A DNA stretch of 64,000 nt from Haliclystus octoradiatus (taxonomy: Eukaryota > Cnidaria > Staurozoa > Stauromedusae > Haliclystidae): contig OU744451.1 of assembly GCA_916610825.1 (NCBI GenBank), forward strand, positions 8,871,441 to 8,935,440, in the 5' to 3' direction. How positions within the stretch are numbered: position 1 is the stretch's first letter; each line of letters opens with the position of its first letter. The notes under the pieces were generated by a model, which had not been told where the DNA came from, ran no database searches, and was given only the letters and a program-made list of their open reading frames with translations. The translations under genes were made by a program, and so were the position numbers. Of this stretch, positions 39,801-51,396 are shown one piece after another.

Positions 39801-42800
39801 ATGCGGTGGTGGCCGACGCTCAAAAAGCAGAACGTGCACAAATCCAGCACCAGCAAATGGTGGTAAACCTTGTCAAGGAGCTGATATAGAAGATGAAGAT
39901 TGCAATTCTCAACCATGTGCAATCGGTAAGATGTCACAAAACACAACGATAACCATAATTGTCTTGATCGTTGATGTAGGTCTAATTGATACTTTTATTT
40001 TTATTTTTTATTTTATTTTTTATTTATCATTTTTCCACGAACCGGGTAAGCTTACAGCTTTTTTTCACCGGGGTGGTTGGTTAATGTGTTAGTATTTTGA
40101 AGCTTGTGTGCGTTTAATAGCCGGATGCCCTTCCTGACGCCAACCTATAGTGCTTCGGACAGGGATTGAACCCGAGACCCTGCGGGCCGTGGTCCAACAC
40201 CCTAGCCACTACACCAAGGCCGCACTTCGTCCATGAAAAGAGAAGAAGATAGTAAAAATAAGCAATAAGTAAAATAGTAGTAGTAATAATCAGACGGAAG
40301 AATTCAAATTTTAAAAATAGTATAAAATGTAGGATATCTAGGTAAATTTTCAAGGATATTTATGTGAAAATGTATTAAATAGACTTTTACAAGGTCAAAT
40401 ATAGTCTGAAGTCTGAACATTCTCATGTCTAATGATTAATAGTAGTATAGACATTCACATTATAGGAATGTGCCGTCCATCTTTCACCTAACATATTTGC
40501 TACACAAAGAACGTCATAAATCACGACATCAGACATAGCGGACAAAGAAACCTGTTTAGATAAGAAAATTCTGAATAATGGCAGAACGGAGAGAGAGGGC
40601 AATATCCAAGGCGAAAAACCATTTCGTGAACTTAATAAATTATACTTCTAGAAATTCGCGGAGATTAGAAATAGTCAATGAACTTCATAAACATTCAAAT
40701 GTGCATTCATATAAGCTTTAATAAAGCCCCTTCATGGAAGTTTCTTTTTAGTTTGATAAACAGAAAGAATTTCACAGTGGCTATACTAGCCATAGTATAC
40801 TTTAGAAATATAGATAATTCTAGTAAGCCTTAAAGTTCCATAATAATTCTTATGATTGTGATAAAGCTGAAAAGATGAAACACAATATTAAGGTTCGAAT
40901 TATAATACTCTGGTTGGGAACTGTATCTATAAGTCTATATTACTCTGAAGTCTATATACGAACATATCAAAATCGACACAGCGAGAAGTAAGACTTGGGC
41001 AAGTAGACCTACAACAAAGGTTAACAATGTATACTGATAATGATAATTTTGTACCTTATTTCATTCAAAGATGGTGGCTTCACACCATACAGTGAGTGGG
41101 GTCAATGCACCAAAACTTGTGGTGGTGGAACAGAAACAAGAACACGTTCATGTACAAATCCAATAGCCCAATTCGGTGGTAAACCATGCGAAGGAGCAAC
41201 AAGTGAAACTCGTTCATGTAACAACCAAGAGTGCCCAATCGGTAAGTGCAAGCATTACCATATGCATATAACGTGTACAGCGATAGTACAAGACGCATCA
41301 ACATGATTTATTTTAGTCAAGTCATTTCAAAGGAGTAAACTCATGTTGACAGCTGATGAGCTGAACAGAGTTTAATCGAAGTTTCCATTAAAAAGTGGAT
41401 GAATTTGTTTTTACACGTAAACAATATGTTGATGTTGGAGGAAAAACCAAATAGCAGACCGACAATAACAGTAACATTATATGTTTTCTGTTAAAATTAT
41501 GTTCAACGTGTCCATGAAGCTGGAGTACATTACTTCAGAAACAATTAAACAAACAAATATGCACGGAAACCAAAAACAAACAGTCAAGTAAATGAGTAAG
41601 GCAATTGTATAAGGCTAATCTACTTGCATGGTTGCCTTTACAGATGGTGGATATACATCATGGTCTGTATATAGCGAATGTGACGTCACATGCGGTGGTG
41701 GATCACAAGGAAGAACACGTACATGCACAAACCCATCCCCAGCATTCGGTGGTAAACCTTGCATTGGAGAGCAACAAGAATCAATGAAATGTAACGAACA
41801 ACCATGCCCAATTGGTGAGTTACTCCACAAATGATTGGAGATAAATTTCGGCTGATAATGTCTGAAAATGTAGTAGATCTGTTACGATGTGGTTTGGTAA
41901 TCACGATCATCACAATATGCTTTCTTCCAGAGCAGTGGAACTCTCCACGGAAATTTCGTTCATACTTGTAAATTATATGGAATGATCGGATTTTAAGAGC
42001 TATACAAGTATCTATCTATGACATGCTCTCTATGCTAAATCCAAATGCTACCAGTATGTCAATTATCCACCAGTCAGTCAACTTCTCCATATAATTATTG
42101 AAGCATTGAGAATTTCATTGCATATTTATGTCAAAATGTGCATTTAAGAGAATACAGCATGACATTTGTAAACGACAATTACTCTTAGAAATTCTACGTT
42201 ACAATAACGACAATTAATTTTCCGGTTAATTCTGAAAAACTTTATACAAGCAAACTATCCATAGCAACTTGAAATTCAACGTTAATGCAACATCAACGTT
42301 ACTCAATTATGTTTTCTTTGTTCTTGATTGAATAGATGGTGGATACACTACTTGGGGTGATTGGTCTGAATGTAGTTTAACTTGTGGAAAGGGCATGAAT
42401 ACAAGAGCAAGGACGTGTACTAACCCAGTACCACAGAATGGTGGCAGACCATGCGAAGGTCCAAACACAGAAACTGCTTACTGCAACACATATCATTGCC
42501 CTATTGGTAAGAAATAATGTCAACTATTTCATGTGATTATTATTGAGCCACAACTTGAGAAAAAGACTCAATACTATTGGCATGCAAAGACTAATTCTGA
42601 TGTGTTCACGGAAATGGCGAAGTGTCAACAAATACCATTTAATTTATCAGAGCGATATTAACGTTGTTATTTTTGCTTAATACTTTGCACTTGCCTTCGC
42701 CACTTGCCGTTGGGTTTGTTTCTCTACATAAACAATAGTGAAATTATCAAATGGTTATGATGTTAAAGCAGTTCATGTTATCATTGGACTATTCATGTCC

Positions 42801-45800
42801 ACTTTTACTCTATCTCTTCTCGCTTGAGCGTCCTTGGAAGTGTTGAAGGCGTCGACTTCTGAAAAACATTGTTCTCATAATTTCGATCACAGACACAACT
42901 AAGAAACAAGCATTAAGTACTAAAATAAGTAGAAAATACTACTGTATTGCATCATACGTGGTTTACATCCCGGTAAAAAATTAGACGCAAATGTTTTGCT
43001 CGTAATTGACTGAACCTTGTTTACGTAGATGGAGGTTATACAAGTTGGTCAGCATTTGATGAATGTACTAAATCATGCGGTGGAGGTGTTCATACAAGTA
43101 GAAGGGAATGCTCCAATCCTATCCCACAATTCAATGGAAAAGAATGTGAAGGAGAAGCAAGTAAAACAGCTGAATGCAATGCACAACCGTGTCCAATTGG
43201 TAAGAATACATACTGCCCATTAAAAGTTGAGACTGCAGTTTCATATGCCGCAAAAGGATAAAAACAAGATTTGAAATAAACATTGACAAGGATATTATAA
43301 GACTTGGAATAAATGAAACAGCTACTCCATCACACTATTTTACACTATAATATATTTGAACTTTTGATTGATAAGTTCATGTGAAAATCAGTGTTCATAA
43401 AATCATGATCTATATGAAAGTTCTTTCTAAAAATTACATGTAATTTTTGTTAATTTCACATGAACAGATGGTGGATATACTGAGTGGTCAGCATGGGGTA
43501 AATGTTCAAAGTCATGTGGCGGTGGACAAAGGTCTAGTTCAAGAACATGTACCAATCCATCACCTTTATATGGTGGCAAAAGCTGTTCCGATTCATCACA
43601 GAAAACAGAAGAATGCAATCAACAGCCTTGCCCAATCGGTATGAATATTTTCAGTTATATATATTATATATATATTATTAGATGTTATCTAATAATAAAG
43701 AACATAGTGCCCAATGTCATAAATGACAGAGCTGTAAATAATAATAATAGAATAGAAAGGAGTCAGAGACCACACATTCTTATACTGTTACTTTGTTTCA
43801 TGCGTTTATAGCAATCATCAGAGAGAAATTTTTTCTGTCTGATGATTGCCATAAAAGCATGAAACTTAAAAGTAACAGTATAAGAATGTGTGGTCTCTGA
43901 CTCCTTTCTATTTCTATTATTATTGTTATATATATACATATAATTTAAGGCCTGGAAATTCTAAAATACACGGCATTATTCAAAAATATCCACTTCGAAA
44001 GTAGATGAGAAAATATTTGTCTGAGGATCAATTTTCTTATGTGATTCACAAATAAATCGGTAAATGTTATTTTGAAGGTAATCGTATATACTGTATTCAG
44101 GATTCTCAATATAAATAAGGAAACTTTCCAAATATGAAACAAGAAACCAAAAAAATATATTTTCTCTATTTTCTTGATTGTCATATTCATGCATCAACCA
44201 TCATGGGAGTTCACAAACGGTTCATGAGTTACCATGAATGTGCAAGAGAAAGAAGTTTATTACTGTTGATTCTGTATGGATGTTCATGAACGGTTCATAA
44301 AATGCACAACCAGATAATGTGGTTTGTGCGTTTATTAATGTTCATGAACTGTTCATGGATCCATAAAATGTATTTTCAAATTGGTCTACAGTCACAGTAA
44401 TGAAGTTTGTATCCAAAGAGATGATCCTTACAAATCTATAACTGCGGCTAAGGTGGAAATCCAACCTCGCAAAAAAAATTTCACGAGTTCATGAACAAAT
44501 CATGAACCTTATGACCAGTTTATGAACGACTACTAGACATGTTATCCCCAGTTCATGGACATTGAATTGCGTATTTTTATGAACTTGGACAGCTCATGAA
44601 CACGATCCAATTTAACACCATAGATTGAAATTTTCATAGACAGGTAACTGCCATGTTAGATTATATTAAGACCCATGAAAACGAATATTTAGCTTGACAT
44701 AATATTTGGGATCAGAAAGCGGTAAGATAATGGTAGCTTTGAGCATCTGCACAAAGTTGGTAATCACAAACGTCCTATGTTTCATAGATGGACAATATTC
44801 AGAATGGAATGATTGGACATCATGTGATAAGATCTGTGGTGGAGGAATCCAAGAGAAAACAAGATTATGTAATAGCCCAGCACCAGCCAATGATGGTAAA
44901 GACTGTGTAGGCAGCCCAACAATGACTCAAAGCTGCAATCAACTACCTTGCCCAGTCGGTAAGTCTTCTTGTTTTCCATGTACTTTAATTTCTATTCAAC
45001 TTTGCTTATAGATATACAGTCTAACCTCTTGAAAAGACCACCTCTTTACAGCTAACCACCACATGTCGGCAGTGCTCATTCTAGCAATGTATAAAATAGT
45101 ATTTTCTATTGAAATAACTCATACAGTGGTTGATTTATCTATCTCTCGTAGCAGCTGGCTGTTATATTCAGGTTTTACTGTACTCCTTTCAATAGACATA
45201 TGTTTCCAGCATTATCACATTAGATATCCATATAAAACTAGAGTCAACACACCTTTGCAATATTGGTATACAATTGTTTTGTTCCAATTTGTAATTATAA
45301 ATCATTATTAATTATAATCAGCATTCATGTAATGTAAAGCATGGTCAAGCCTGGAAATTGAAATGTTCTTTGATGTGAATGTGTTTATAAATTCCACCTT
45401 TCCTATCTTAGATGGTGGATATTCAGATTGGATGATGTGGACCGTATGCACTGTGAAATGCGGTGGTGGTACACAGACCAAAACAAGAACATGCACAAAC
45501 CCAGTACCACAAAATGGCGGCAAAGTTTGTGAAGGAATAGATTTTGAATCACAAACCTGTGGAAATGCACCTTGTCCAATTGGTAAGAATAGAATTTGAA
45601 TAGACGATGGAGCCGATTTATAGACGCTACTAACAGCCCAAGAACCGTTCTCAAACATCATCTCCATGAACTATTCATAAGAAACAGTAGTTTTATGAGA
45701 AAGTTAATACTTTGTGATGAATTAGTTTTGGTAGGCGACGTTCATGTCCCAAGAAGTGGCATTACCACCAGCAAAAACAATACTAAAATTACATTTCATG

Positions 45801-48800
45801 TCTCATTAAATACACTCCAATCAACACTACCTATAATAATTTGATAGAAAAAACAATTGGTAATAACATATTTAATATTTTTATTTTGCTTTTGAATCAA
45901 TCTCGAAAGTATTTTGTAAAACAATTATTCAGTCCCTCCTCAGACTTTAGTAAACTTAATGTTGAAATGTTGTTGAAATAAAACATGAAAAATATATAGT
46001 ATGTACTATGTTATAGACTTAAAAGTAACGATGATGTTACATTTCTTACCATAGCTGAGAACATACATATTTTTGACAATATATACGTTTTAATTTTCAG
46101 ATGGTAAGGTATCAGATTGGAGTCAATGGGCAGACTGCAGTGTATCGTGCGGTGGAGGTAAACGGGTGAGATCAAGAACATGCACAAATCCTGCTCCACA
46201 ATTTGGAGGTAAAGATTGTCAAGAAAATTTAACACAAGATGAAACGTGTGGAGATTCTATCTGTCCAATCCGTAAGTACATACTTTAGCCTGTACTCTAT
46301 TGATATATGCCAGTGCGAATGAAATGATAACTGTCTAGTGTACAACTTAACTATCTATTTCATGCTACGCATTAATGTTGCTCCTGTGAAGACAGGCAAT
46401 TCAGCGTCCATGCATGGTTTATAAGATGTTCATGATTTCAGTAGATATTTCTACAGGGGTGATACTGCATATTGCTATGTACAGAATGTGAAATTTGTTC
46501 ACAAAATCATCATTATTAACCTAAAATCCTTAGCCAAACATCAACATCTTCAATATAAAGTATAGAGTACTGATTCAGTACTGCTCAAAGGTACAAATAA
46601 TGGATATTCCATTAATTCCCCAAGCAATTGCTAGTTTATCATATGCTAGAGAAGAATTTCAATGATCTTTGTTTTGATTAACAGATGGAAATTACACTGC
46701 ATGGACAAGCTGGAGTGAATGTAGTGTGACATGCGGTCAAGGTGTCACAGGAAGAACAAGAACATGTGATAATCCAATACCTCAATATGGTGGAGATGAT
46801 TGCGTAGGTGACCCAACAGAGACCCAGAAATGTTTATTGCCAATCTGTGCAGTCGTTGAAATTGAAGGGGAACCAATTCAAAGTAAGTTATAATAGACAA
46901 CTGCAAACTATATGTCATTCAAACATTCAATCAATTCTCAGTGATAAACATGTAATAACACCTCTATCAAAACAGTTGATGAAAATGTTCATGGGAAACA
47001 GGTCATTTGAAGTTTCTGATCAGTTCATGAACTGTTCATACACTATTCATTGAAGAACTCATGAAAACAGATTTGTGAGCAATGCATATTTCCATTTTAT
47101 AAACAAAGTATTATTCATGAATGGTTCAAATTTTGTTTATAAGCTGCTTATGAACATTCTATAAATGTTCGCAAAGTTCAACAACATTTCATTAACAATT
47201 CATGAAAAAGAAATGTAGCAATGAACAGAGAACAATAACAGTAGAAGATATATGAACGTGTCCAATGAAACATTAATGAAAAGCATTCAAGATTATTGGA
47301 GTTTGAAAATTATAGGTTCAAGAACTCCATACTACATATAGGCGTATCCAATCAAGTCTTTCCATGATATATGACATGTGCACTCAAAACTGGGACAATT
47401 TCTCATGCATTCTGAAAGAAACCATAATATCTTATTGCCATATATACCCCCTCAACTTGACCAGTAGCTAACTGATACCTTCAGTTTTACAATGATTTAA
47501 ATTTTTGGTTGTTTTCAGCATGTAACAAGACACTTGATATTGGTGTTGTAATGGATGCATCCAAGAGTGTTGGCGCTGCCAATTATCAGAAGATGAAAAA
47601 TTTCTTTATTGGTTTGACCATGGTCACAACTGTTTCAGAAAATGGAACACATTTTGCTGTATTGCATTATTCATCAGCGCCATTTACTGATGTCAAATTT
47701 ACACAAACACAATACTGGGACAGAGATACTCTTGAAGCTAAAATCAATAGGATTTTCTATTCCAAAGGTAAGCCAAGAGTCTTCCTCAACATCTGTTTCC
47801 AATGCCATTTATAGATAAGTGTGGCATTAGAGCATTGGGTAGGGCTTTGGGCATTTGCCTGCAGGGTCTTGGGTTCGATGACAGGAAAACTATCGGTTGG
47901 AATAAGAAGAGCATCTGGCCATAATTCACATGCATGTTTGTAAAAAGCTACTTGCTTACCAAGTTTGTGTGTGGGGGGGGGGGATTATTGAATCAGAAAA
48001 GAAAATATTATGTTGTCTCATCATCACTGTAATCAAATATTGAAAAGATGTCCATTGCTTGAATCTCACGAATAAAAGAAATTAATTTATTGCCAGTGAA
48101 GTAATTTTAATATTAAATCATAGTGAATATCAATTAGTACCATAATATTGTTAAAAAAAGAATGAATAAAAATGTTGCACTTTGTCACAATAAATTCTGA
48201 CCTTCGTTTAAATATGCCCACAGCCCTTACAGATAATATTTTTGAGTCCCTGAACAGTTTTTGAACTTTTCTAATATTCATGAATTGTTCGCGAACACAT
48301 TGAAAACAGCACATAAATGGCTCATGAACTAGTCAATCAATAATAAATGGCCTGTTTTATGAAATTTCCATGGACTGTTTTCACAGGGGAAAATCAGATG
48401 TCACATCTGAGACTAGTAAAGAGAATCTACCATTCTACTACTTTCTGGGAATAGAAAAGTGGCTCAGAGTGACAATGAATTCATCTATGCAAATCTATGT
48501 CTTTTTCAAGCTCAATCTATTCTTCTAAACATTTTATGTGGCTTCTCAAATGAATCCTTGGTTCAAGTGTTGTGTAGGTAGAAGTGTTGGAAAGTGAAAT
48601 TTGTCACTTTACACTTGGCAAACCCAGCTTATGTGGCATGGCAAAACTAACGGCGATCTGTGTAGCTGTACAAGTTCACAGTGACGTAAAAAGAGTGACT
48701 TACAGTTGTTGTGAGGGTAGATCAGATGACCGAGTAGCTCAAACGTTAGAGCATTGGACTGGACATTCAGAGATTGTGGGTTCAACTCCCACACACAAAC

Positions 48801-51396
48801 ATGCTTTACAACAATTTCCTAGATTTTAACAAGGAGTACTAATTGCTACTTATACTTTAACACTATGTGTGTGATCATACATTACAGGAGCCACCGAGAC
48901 CGAAGATGCATTGAACCGCGCTAACCGTGACTTCTATTGTGATACATGCGGATTAAGAACCGACTCTGCTAAAGTATTGATTGTGATGACGGATGGAAAG
49001 AGTTCATCAACACCAGAACAACTCGGTACTGCAGCACAAGTGATCAAGGTTAGTTAATACTGTTTACAATTAAGAATTTGCTCTTAAAAAGTGAATAAAA
49101 GAGACGCTTAAATTACTTGACTATCCAATACACTGTAAATTTAGCCAGTTTTATCCATGAATAAACCAAACAATTAATGATGTTAATTGTGCAAGATAAC
49201 TCTTACATAAGTAAAGAACATACCAGGTAAGTTATAAGATCAGATTTAACTTAGCTACTACATCACTGCATTGCTAATGCTTTCATCTGCAAGTCAGGAA
49301 CAATAAATGGAGCCACGCTGAAACACTTCGAAAGGGTTTGACACTTGATTTGTATTAGAATCAAAAAACAAATTCCGCTGAAAAAATATTTTATATTAAA
49401 AAAGTATATTTTTTGTTAAACAGAACAGAAAGTAGATTAGATAAACCAAAGATTGCCAGGATCATGATCGCAAAACAGTGATTCTAATGTTGAATAGCGA
49501 AACCATTTCACGTTCATGAACTCTTGAACTGTTGCAGGGGAAAAGTTAGCTTTTATAGATAGTTATATAGTCAATATTACTTATGCTATCCACTATCATA
49601 CATTCTAACTGTGTAATTATCTTCTAGGATAAGGGAATTACTGTCTTATCAATTGGTATTGGTGAAACAGTTGATCTAGATGAATTAGTATACATGGCAA
49701 ACGACGAAGGCCATGTTTTCTATCTCAATGATTTCGATGAGCTGCTTTCAAGACTTCAAAATATTCTTGATCTCTCTTGCGGAAAATTTTCTGACGAGTA
49801 AGTTCAAGTTTGCATCGTTAAATAATAAATTAATCTTCTATTGTTTGTTTACATTTGCCAATACATAATCACTTCATTTAATGTGACTTTTTTCTTAGCT
49901 CTATGGTAGAAATGTAGCCTTATCAACAGGGTTGACTCATAAAAGATCGAAAATCAAAATTTGTACCTCAATTTTTTGTACCAAATAACTTGATGACGTC
50001 ATACTGTTGACATTTCCATCATGACGAGTGAGCGTGATAAGATCACGACAGCTAACGAGCATCCATCCATAACAACAACACAATTTTGCAATATTTTGTT
50101 TTAAAGGAACAAATGCTCGATAGCTGTGGTGATCTTATCGCGCTCAATCGTCGTGATAGGAATTTTAAAAGTATGACATCACTTAACTTTCCTTCTCCAT
50201 TTTTCATGATTTGAAACTCACACTTTTCCAAATGCTTGTTTCTCAAAAAATACTTCTTTGCTTATCGGAAAATCTTTTGCAAAGTAATAAAGTCACTTAA
50301 AAAAGTAAACATTTAGATTTTCGATATTTTATGAGTCAACCCTATTCCTTTTGGTTTACAATACATTTGTACTTTATCTACATAACTATTAGTGATTGAT
50401 ATCCATTATAGACCGAGCGCCACATATCTAAAATGGCAGGTTTCTTCGGGCAACTTGAAATTCACACAAAATGTTCATAAAAATAACATAAATACTTTGC
50501 CGTTTCTTGTTTTAGTCAAACTTTATTGTGGAGCTCATCAACAATGAATTTGTAAATCATTTCATGGTCAGAGCCCTCTTAATTCATACATTTCGTGTTT
50601 TCGTCATGCTTCTATGGATTCGCAAAATCAAGGGAGAACAAAAGAATCACAGACCATGAAGCTCATATGCAGCATTTTCTCAAAACGATAAGAAGGCGTT
50701 GACCGTGAATCATGAAATATAAATTGGATTTTTGAAGGGTTCACAATAGAATTTAATTGAAACAAGAAACAGGGGATTGTTCAGCATATTTTTATGAACA
50801 CTTTCATGTGATTTTTAAGTTGCCCGGAGAAACCTGCCATTTTAGTTCTGTGGCGCTTAGTCTATTAGGGGAAGATTAGCTCAGATGGCAGAGCAACCTA
50901 ACTTCAGATCAGATCATTTCTGATGGACTGTGGTTCAAATCCCCCGAAGGTCAACTCAGCCTTGACTTTATCCAAAACATCAAATGAGTACCATCTGAGA
51001 AGGTCGGACGGAATGGTCCAGAGGGAATTGCATTGTGAGTAGCTGCGACGCATCGTTGCGCATTGACAATCAAGACCTATCTGCTATGAGATCTGTTAAA
51101 ATTGAACTGCAGTGTCGCAGCTGCGATCAACAGAGAGCGTTCAAAATCATTCTGAATTGCACTGACTTGGCAGCAACACATTATATTATTGAACTACATA
51201 CAATTCACGGAGTAGTATGGATGCTATATAGTTGTAACAGCAAGTCATAGAAACCTAGTAAATAGTATTTCACTAACAACAAGGCCCCAGTGAAGGCACA
51301 GTATCTACAGTAGCAGTAGTAAGTTTAGTCCAAACATAAACAAATGCTACGACTTAATAATTTCTCTTGTTTTATTCTTCATTTAACAGAGTATGA
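24764..51396 (+). CDS. secreted multi-TSR protein with C-terminal VWA domain (coadhesin-like), 36 exons
   Basis: Assembled by splice sites and phase. 24764-24809 is the signal peptide, 26271-26445 and 26794-27017 the N-terminal domain, then 29 TSR exons (27309-46882), VWA exons 47519-47767, 48888-49048 and 49628-49797, and a 7-nt end of the CDS at 51390-51396. The total is 6012 nt, exactly 2004 codons, which supports the model. Order in the protein: signal peptide ~1-16, Cys-rich domain ~17-148, 29 TSRs ~149-1808, VWA ~1815-2000. No transmembrane segment was seen, so the product should be an extracellular matrix or adhesion protein. Coral coadhesin and other animal TSR/VWA proteins are the nearest architecture I know. 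All inter-TSR introns are phase 1. The terminal exon is the weakest part: GA|A GTA TGA after a strong pyrimidine-rich acceptor ending at 51389. Introns carry many SINEs, MITEs and hairpin elements. Confidence 0.85.
26271..27017 (+). CDS. N-terminal 8-Cys domain of the TSR/VWA protein (two exons)
   Basis: Exons 26271-26445 and 26794-27017 encode about 133 residues with eight Cys. Landmarks are [65 protein letters not shown] and [18 protein letters not shown] recall a similar block ([11 protein letters not shown] ... CVG ... TN-Y) at the N terminus of TSR proteins in cnidarians and other invertebrates, but it has no name I can give with confidence. The even Cys number suggests four disulfides in a secreted fold. 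Confidence 0.75.
27058..27135 (+). repeat. short dispersed repeat (ATTATTGGCCT type), copy 1
   Basis: TTTATAAATGACGCGTTATTGGCC followed by GTGAAATCGTGAAAAGG resembles 58590-58665 (TTTATAAAGGACACATTATT, then CACTGTGGAAAGG). Both are diverged. It lies in the intron before the first TSR exon. Confidence 0.5.
27309..46882 (+). CDS. array of 29 thrombospondin type 1 repeat exons
   Basis: One TSR per exon, all phase 1: 27309-27479, 27934-28104, 28683-28853, 29238-29408, 29633-29803, 30362-30532, 30790-30960, 31276-31449, 31571-31741, 32186-32353, 33186-33362, 34003-34167, 34893-35063, 35365-35535, 35751-35915, 36285-36455, 36834-37004, 38454-38624, 39130-39300, 39755-39925, 41071-41241, 41644-41814, 42336-42506, 43029-43199, 43468-43638, 44788-44958, 45412-45582, 46101-46271, 46685-46882. 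Typical unit: DGGY-x-x-W-x-x-W, [25 protein letters not shown], then CNxxPCPIG. The WxxW motif is a known C-mannosylation site and C-x-x-S/T-C-G a known O-fucosylation site. Twenty-three exons are 171 bp. TSR10 (32186) has C-x2-C where the others have C-x3-C and lacks the second Trp; TSR12 and TSR15 are two codons shorter; the last carries a linker ([10 protein letters not shown]) into the VWA domain. Confidence 0.93.
27513..27712 (-). repeat. tRNA-derived SINE, family A, copy 1
   Basis: On the minus strand: a tRNA-like head with CCGTAGCGCAGTTGTTAGGA (A-box region), a B-box-like GGTTTAATTCCTGG, then the body TTGGCGTCGGGAAGGGTATG and the end TTACCCGGTTTGTGG. Same family as 40033-40226, 47826-47975 and 54506-54660. 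It lies in the intron between TSR1 and TSR2. Confidence 0.8.
34534..34701 (+). repeat. hairpin-family element 3 (intron TSR12-TSR13)
   Basis: Body GATAGTGCTCAATG (34534), CAGAGC, GAGTCAAAAATG, then ACATTCT. The palindrome at 34590-34701 has arms containing CACTACTTCAAGTTTCACAC and its complement. The minus strand reads CTGATGATCACC-TTCT-GGTGTGAAAC, i.e. CTGATGA, a clean 4-bp hairpin (CACC/GGTG), then GAAAC. Confidence 0.85.
37088..38056. repeat. probable TIR element of ~1 kb in a TSR intron
   Basis: AATGACCAGCAGCCTTTG at 37088-37105 is the exact complement of CAAAGGCTGCTGGTCATT at 38039-38056. CTTTAAAGA-like words just outside on both sides also match in inverted orientation. It fills most of the longest inter-TSR intron (37005-38453). 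The open frame at 37155-37421 inside it shows no recognisable motif. Confidence 0.55.
40033..40226 (-). repeat. tRNA-derived SINE, family A, copy 2
   Basis: The best copy. On the minus strand: GCGGCCTTGGTGTAGTGGCT (A-box part), GGGTTCAATCCCTG (B box), CGTCAGGAAGGGCATCCGGC (body), and TTACCCGGTTCGTGG near the 3' end. The GGAAGGGCATCCGG body is seen in many animal tRNA-SINEs. It lies in the intron between TSR20 and TSR21. Confidence 0.88.
43711..43926 (+). repeat. hairpin-family element 4 (intron TSR25-TSR26)
   Basis: Body ACATAGTGCCCAATGTCATA, then GACAGAGCTGTAAATAATAA. The palindrome at about 43738-43926 has arms carrying GGAGTCAGAGACCACACATT, TACTGTTACTTTGTTTCATG and GCAATCATCAGA. Core: CTGATGA (43839-43845) ... 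GAAAC (43861-43865). The stem is about 85 bp with a short loop, the longest of the family. Confidence 0.85.
47519..49797 (+). CDS. VWA domain exons of the TSR/VWA gene
   Basis: Exons 47519-47767, 48888-49048 and 49628-49797 encode one von Willebrand factor A domain. All three metal-site (MIDAS) elements are present: DASKS in [13 protein letters not shown] (DxSxS), the Thr of GATETEDAL, and the Asp of [11 protein letters not shown]. Other conserved parts: [28 protein letters not shown], and [16 protein letters not shown] near the end. This domain binds matrix ligands in a metal-dependent way in matrilins, collagens and integrins. Phases (1, 1, 0, then 2 out) join in frame. The last junction goes to a tiny exon at 51390. 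Confidence 0.9.
47826..47975 (+). repeat. tRNA-derived SINE, family A, copy 3 (degraded)
   Basis: GCAGGGTCTTGGGTTCGATG (B-box region), AGAGCATCTGGCC (body) and CTACTTGCTTACC near the end match family A with many changes. It lies in the first VWA intron, immediately before a G8 run. Confidence 0.6.
48714..48795 (+). repeat. tRNA-like sequence, probably a third SINE head
   Basis: GAGTAGCTCAAACGTTAGAGC resembles a tRNA D-arm/A box, and GGGTTCAACTCCCAC resembles a T-arm/B box, at tRNA spacing. No clean acceptor stem is seen, so I read it as a tRNA-derived repeat or pseudogene and not a working tRNA. It lies in the VWA intron 47768-48887. Confidence 0.5.
49928..50343. repeat. foldback MITE of 416 bp
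   Basis: Terminal AGGGTTGACTCATAAAAGAT ... and its complement ATATTTTATGAGTCAACCCT. Sub-terminal segments (GATGACGTCATACT and GTGATAAGATCACGACAGCT) also have inverted partners at the other end, so the whole element can fold back. Non-coding. It starts the repeat cluster in the last intron of the TSR/VWA gene. Confidence 0.88.
50409..50864. repeat. TIR MITE of about 455 bp
   Basis: TAGACCGAGCGCCACA and AAAATGGCAGGTTTCTTCGG at the left face CCGGAGAAACCTGCCATTTT and TGTGGCGCTTAGTCTA at the right; the inverted termini are about 75 bp. Non-coding. It is followed within 4 bp by a family B SINE. Confidence 0.88.
50868..51075 (+). repeat. tRNA-derived SINE, family B, copy 1
   Basis: GATTAGCTCAGATGGCAGAG (A box) and GTGGTTCAAATCCCCCGAAG (B box), then the body GTCAACTCAGCCTTGACTTT, AATGAGTACCATCTGAGAAG and TTGCGCATTGACAATCAAGA. 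It matches 58328-58534 in inverted orientation and 2652-2735 in part. Confidence 0.88.
51390..51396 (+). CDS. proposed terminal coding bases of the TSR/VWA gene
   Basis: After the donor at 49798 the reading frame needs one base. The acceptor TTTTATTCTTCATTTAACAG (ending 51389) supplies A, then GTA and TGA, so the protein would end ...FSDEV. The acceptor is strong and the sum of all exons is then a multiple of three, but such a short coding part cannot be proved from sequence. Confidence 0.5.

Noticed and set aside
27322-46235. Many 60-120 codon antisense and out-of-frame frames opposite TSR exons
   Set aside because: They are shadows of the repetitive Cys/Gly-rich exons. They share no conserved reading and lack splice support.
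27309-46271. Regularly spaced ~171-bp similar units that could be mistaken for a satellite or CRISPR-like array
   Set aside because: They are coding TSR exons with splice sites, and spacing is irregular because introns vary from about 110 bp to 1.45 kb.
48714-48795. Functional tRNA gene
   Set aside because: A- and B-box-like segments are present, but the acceptor and anticodon stems do not pair cleanly, so it is kept only as a tRNA-derived repeat.
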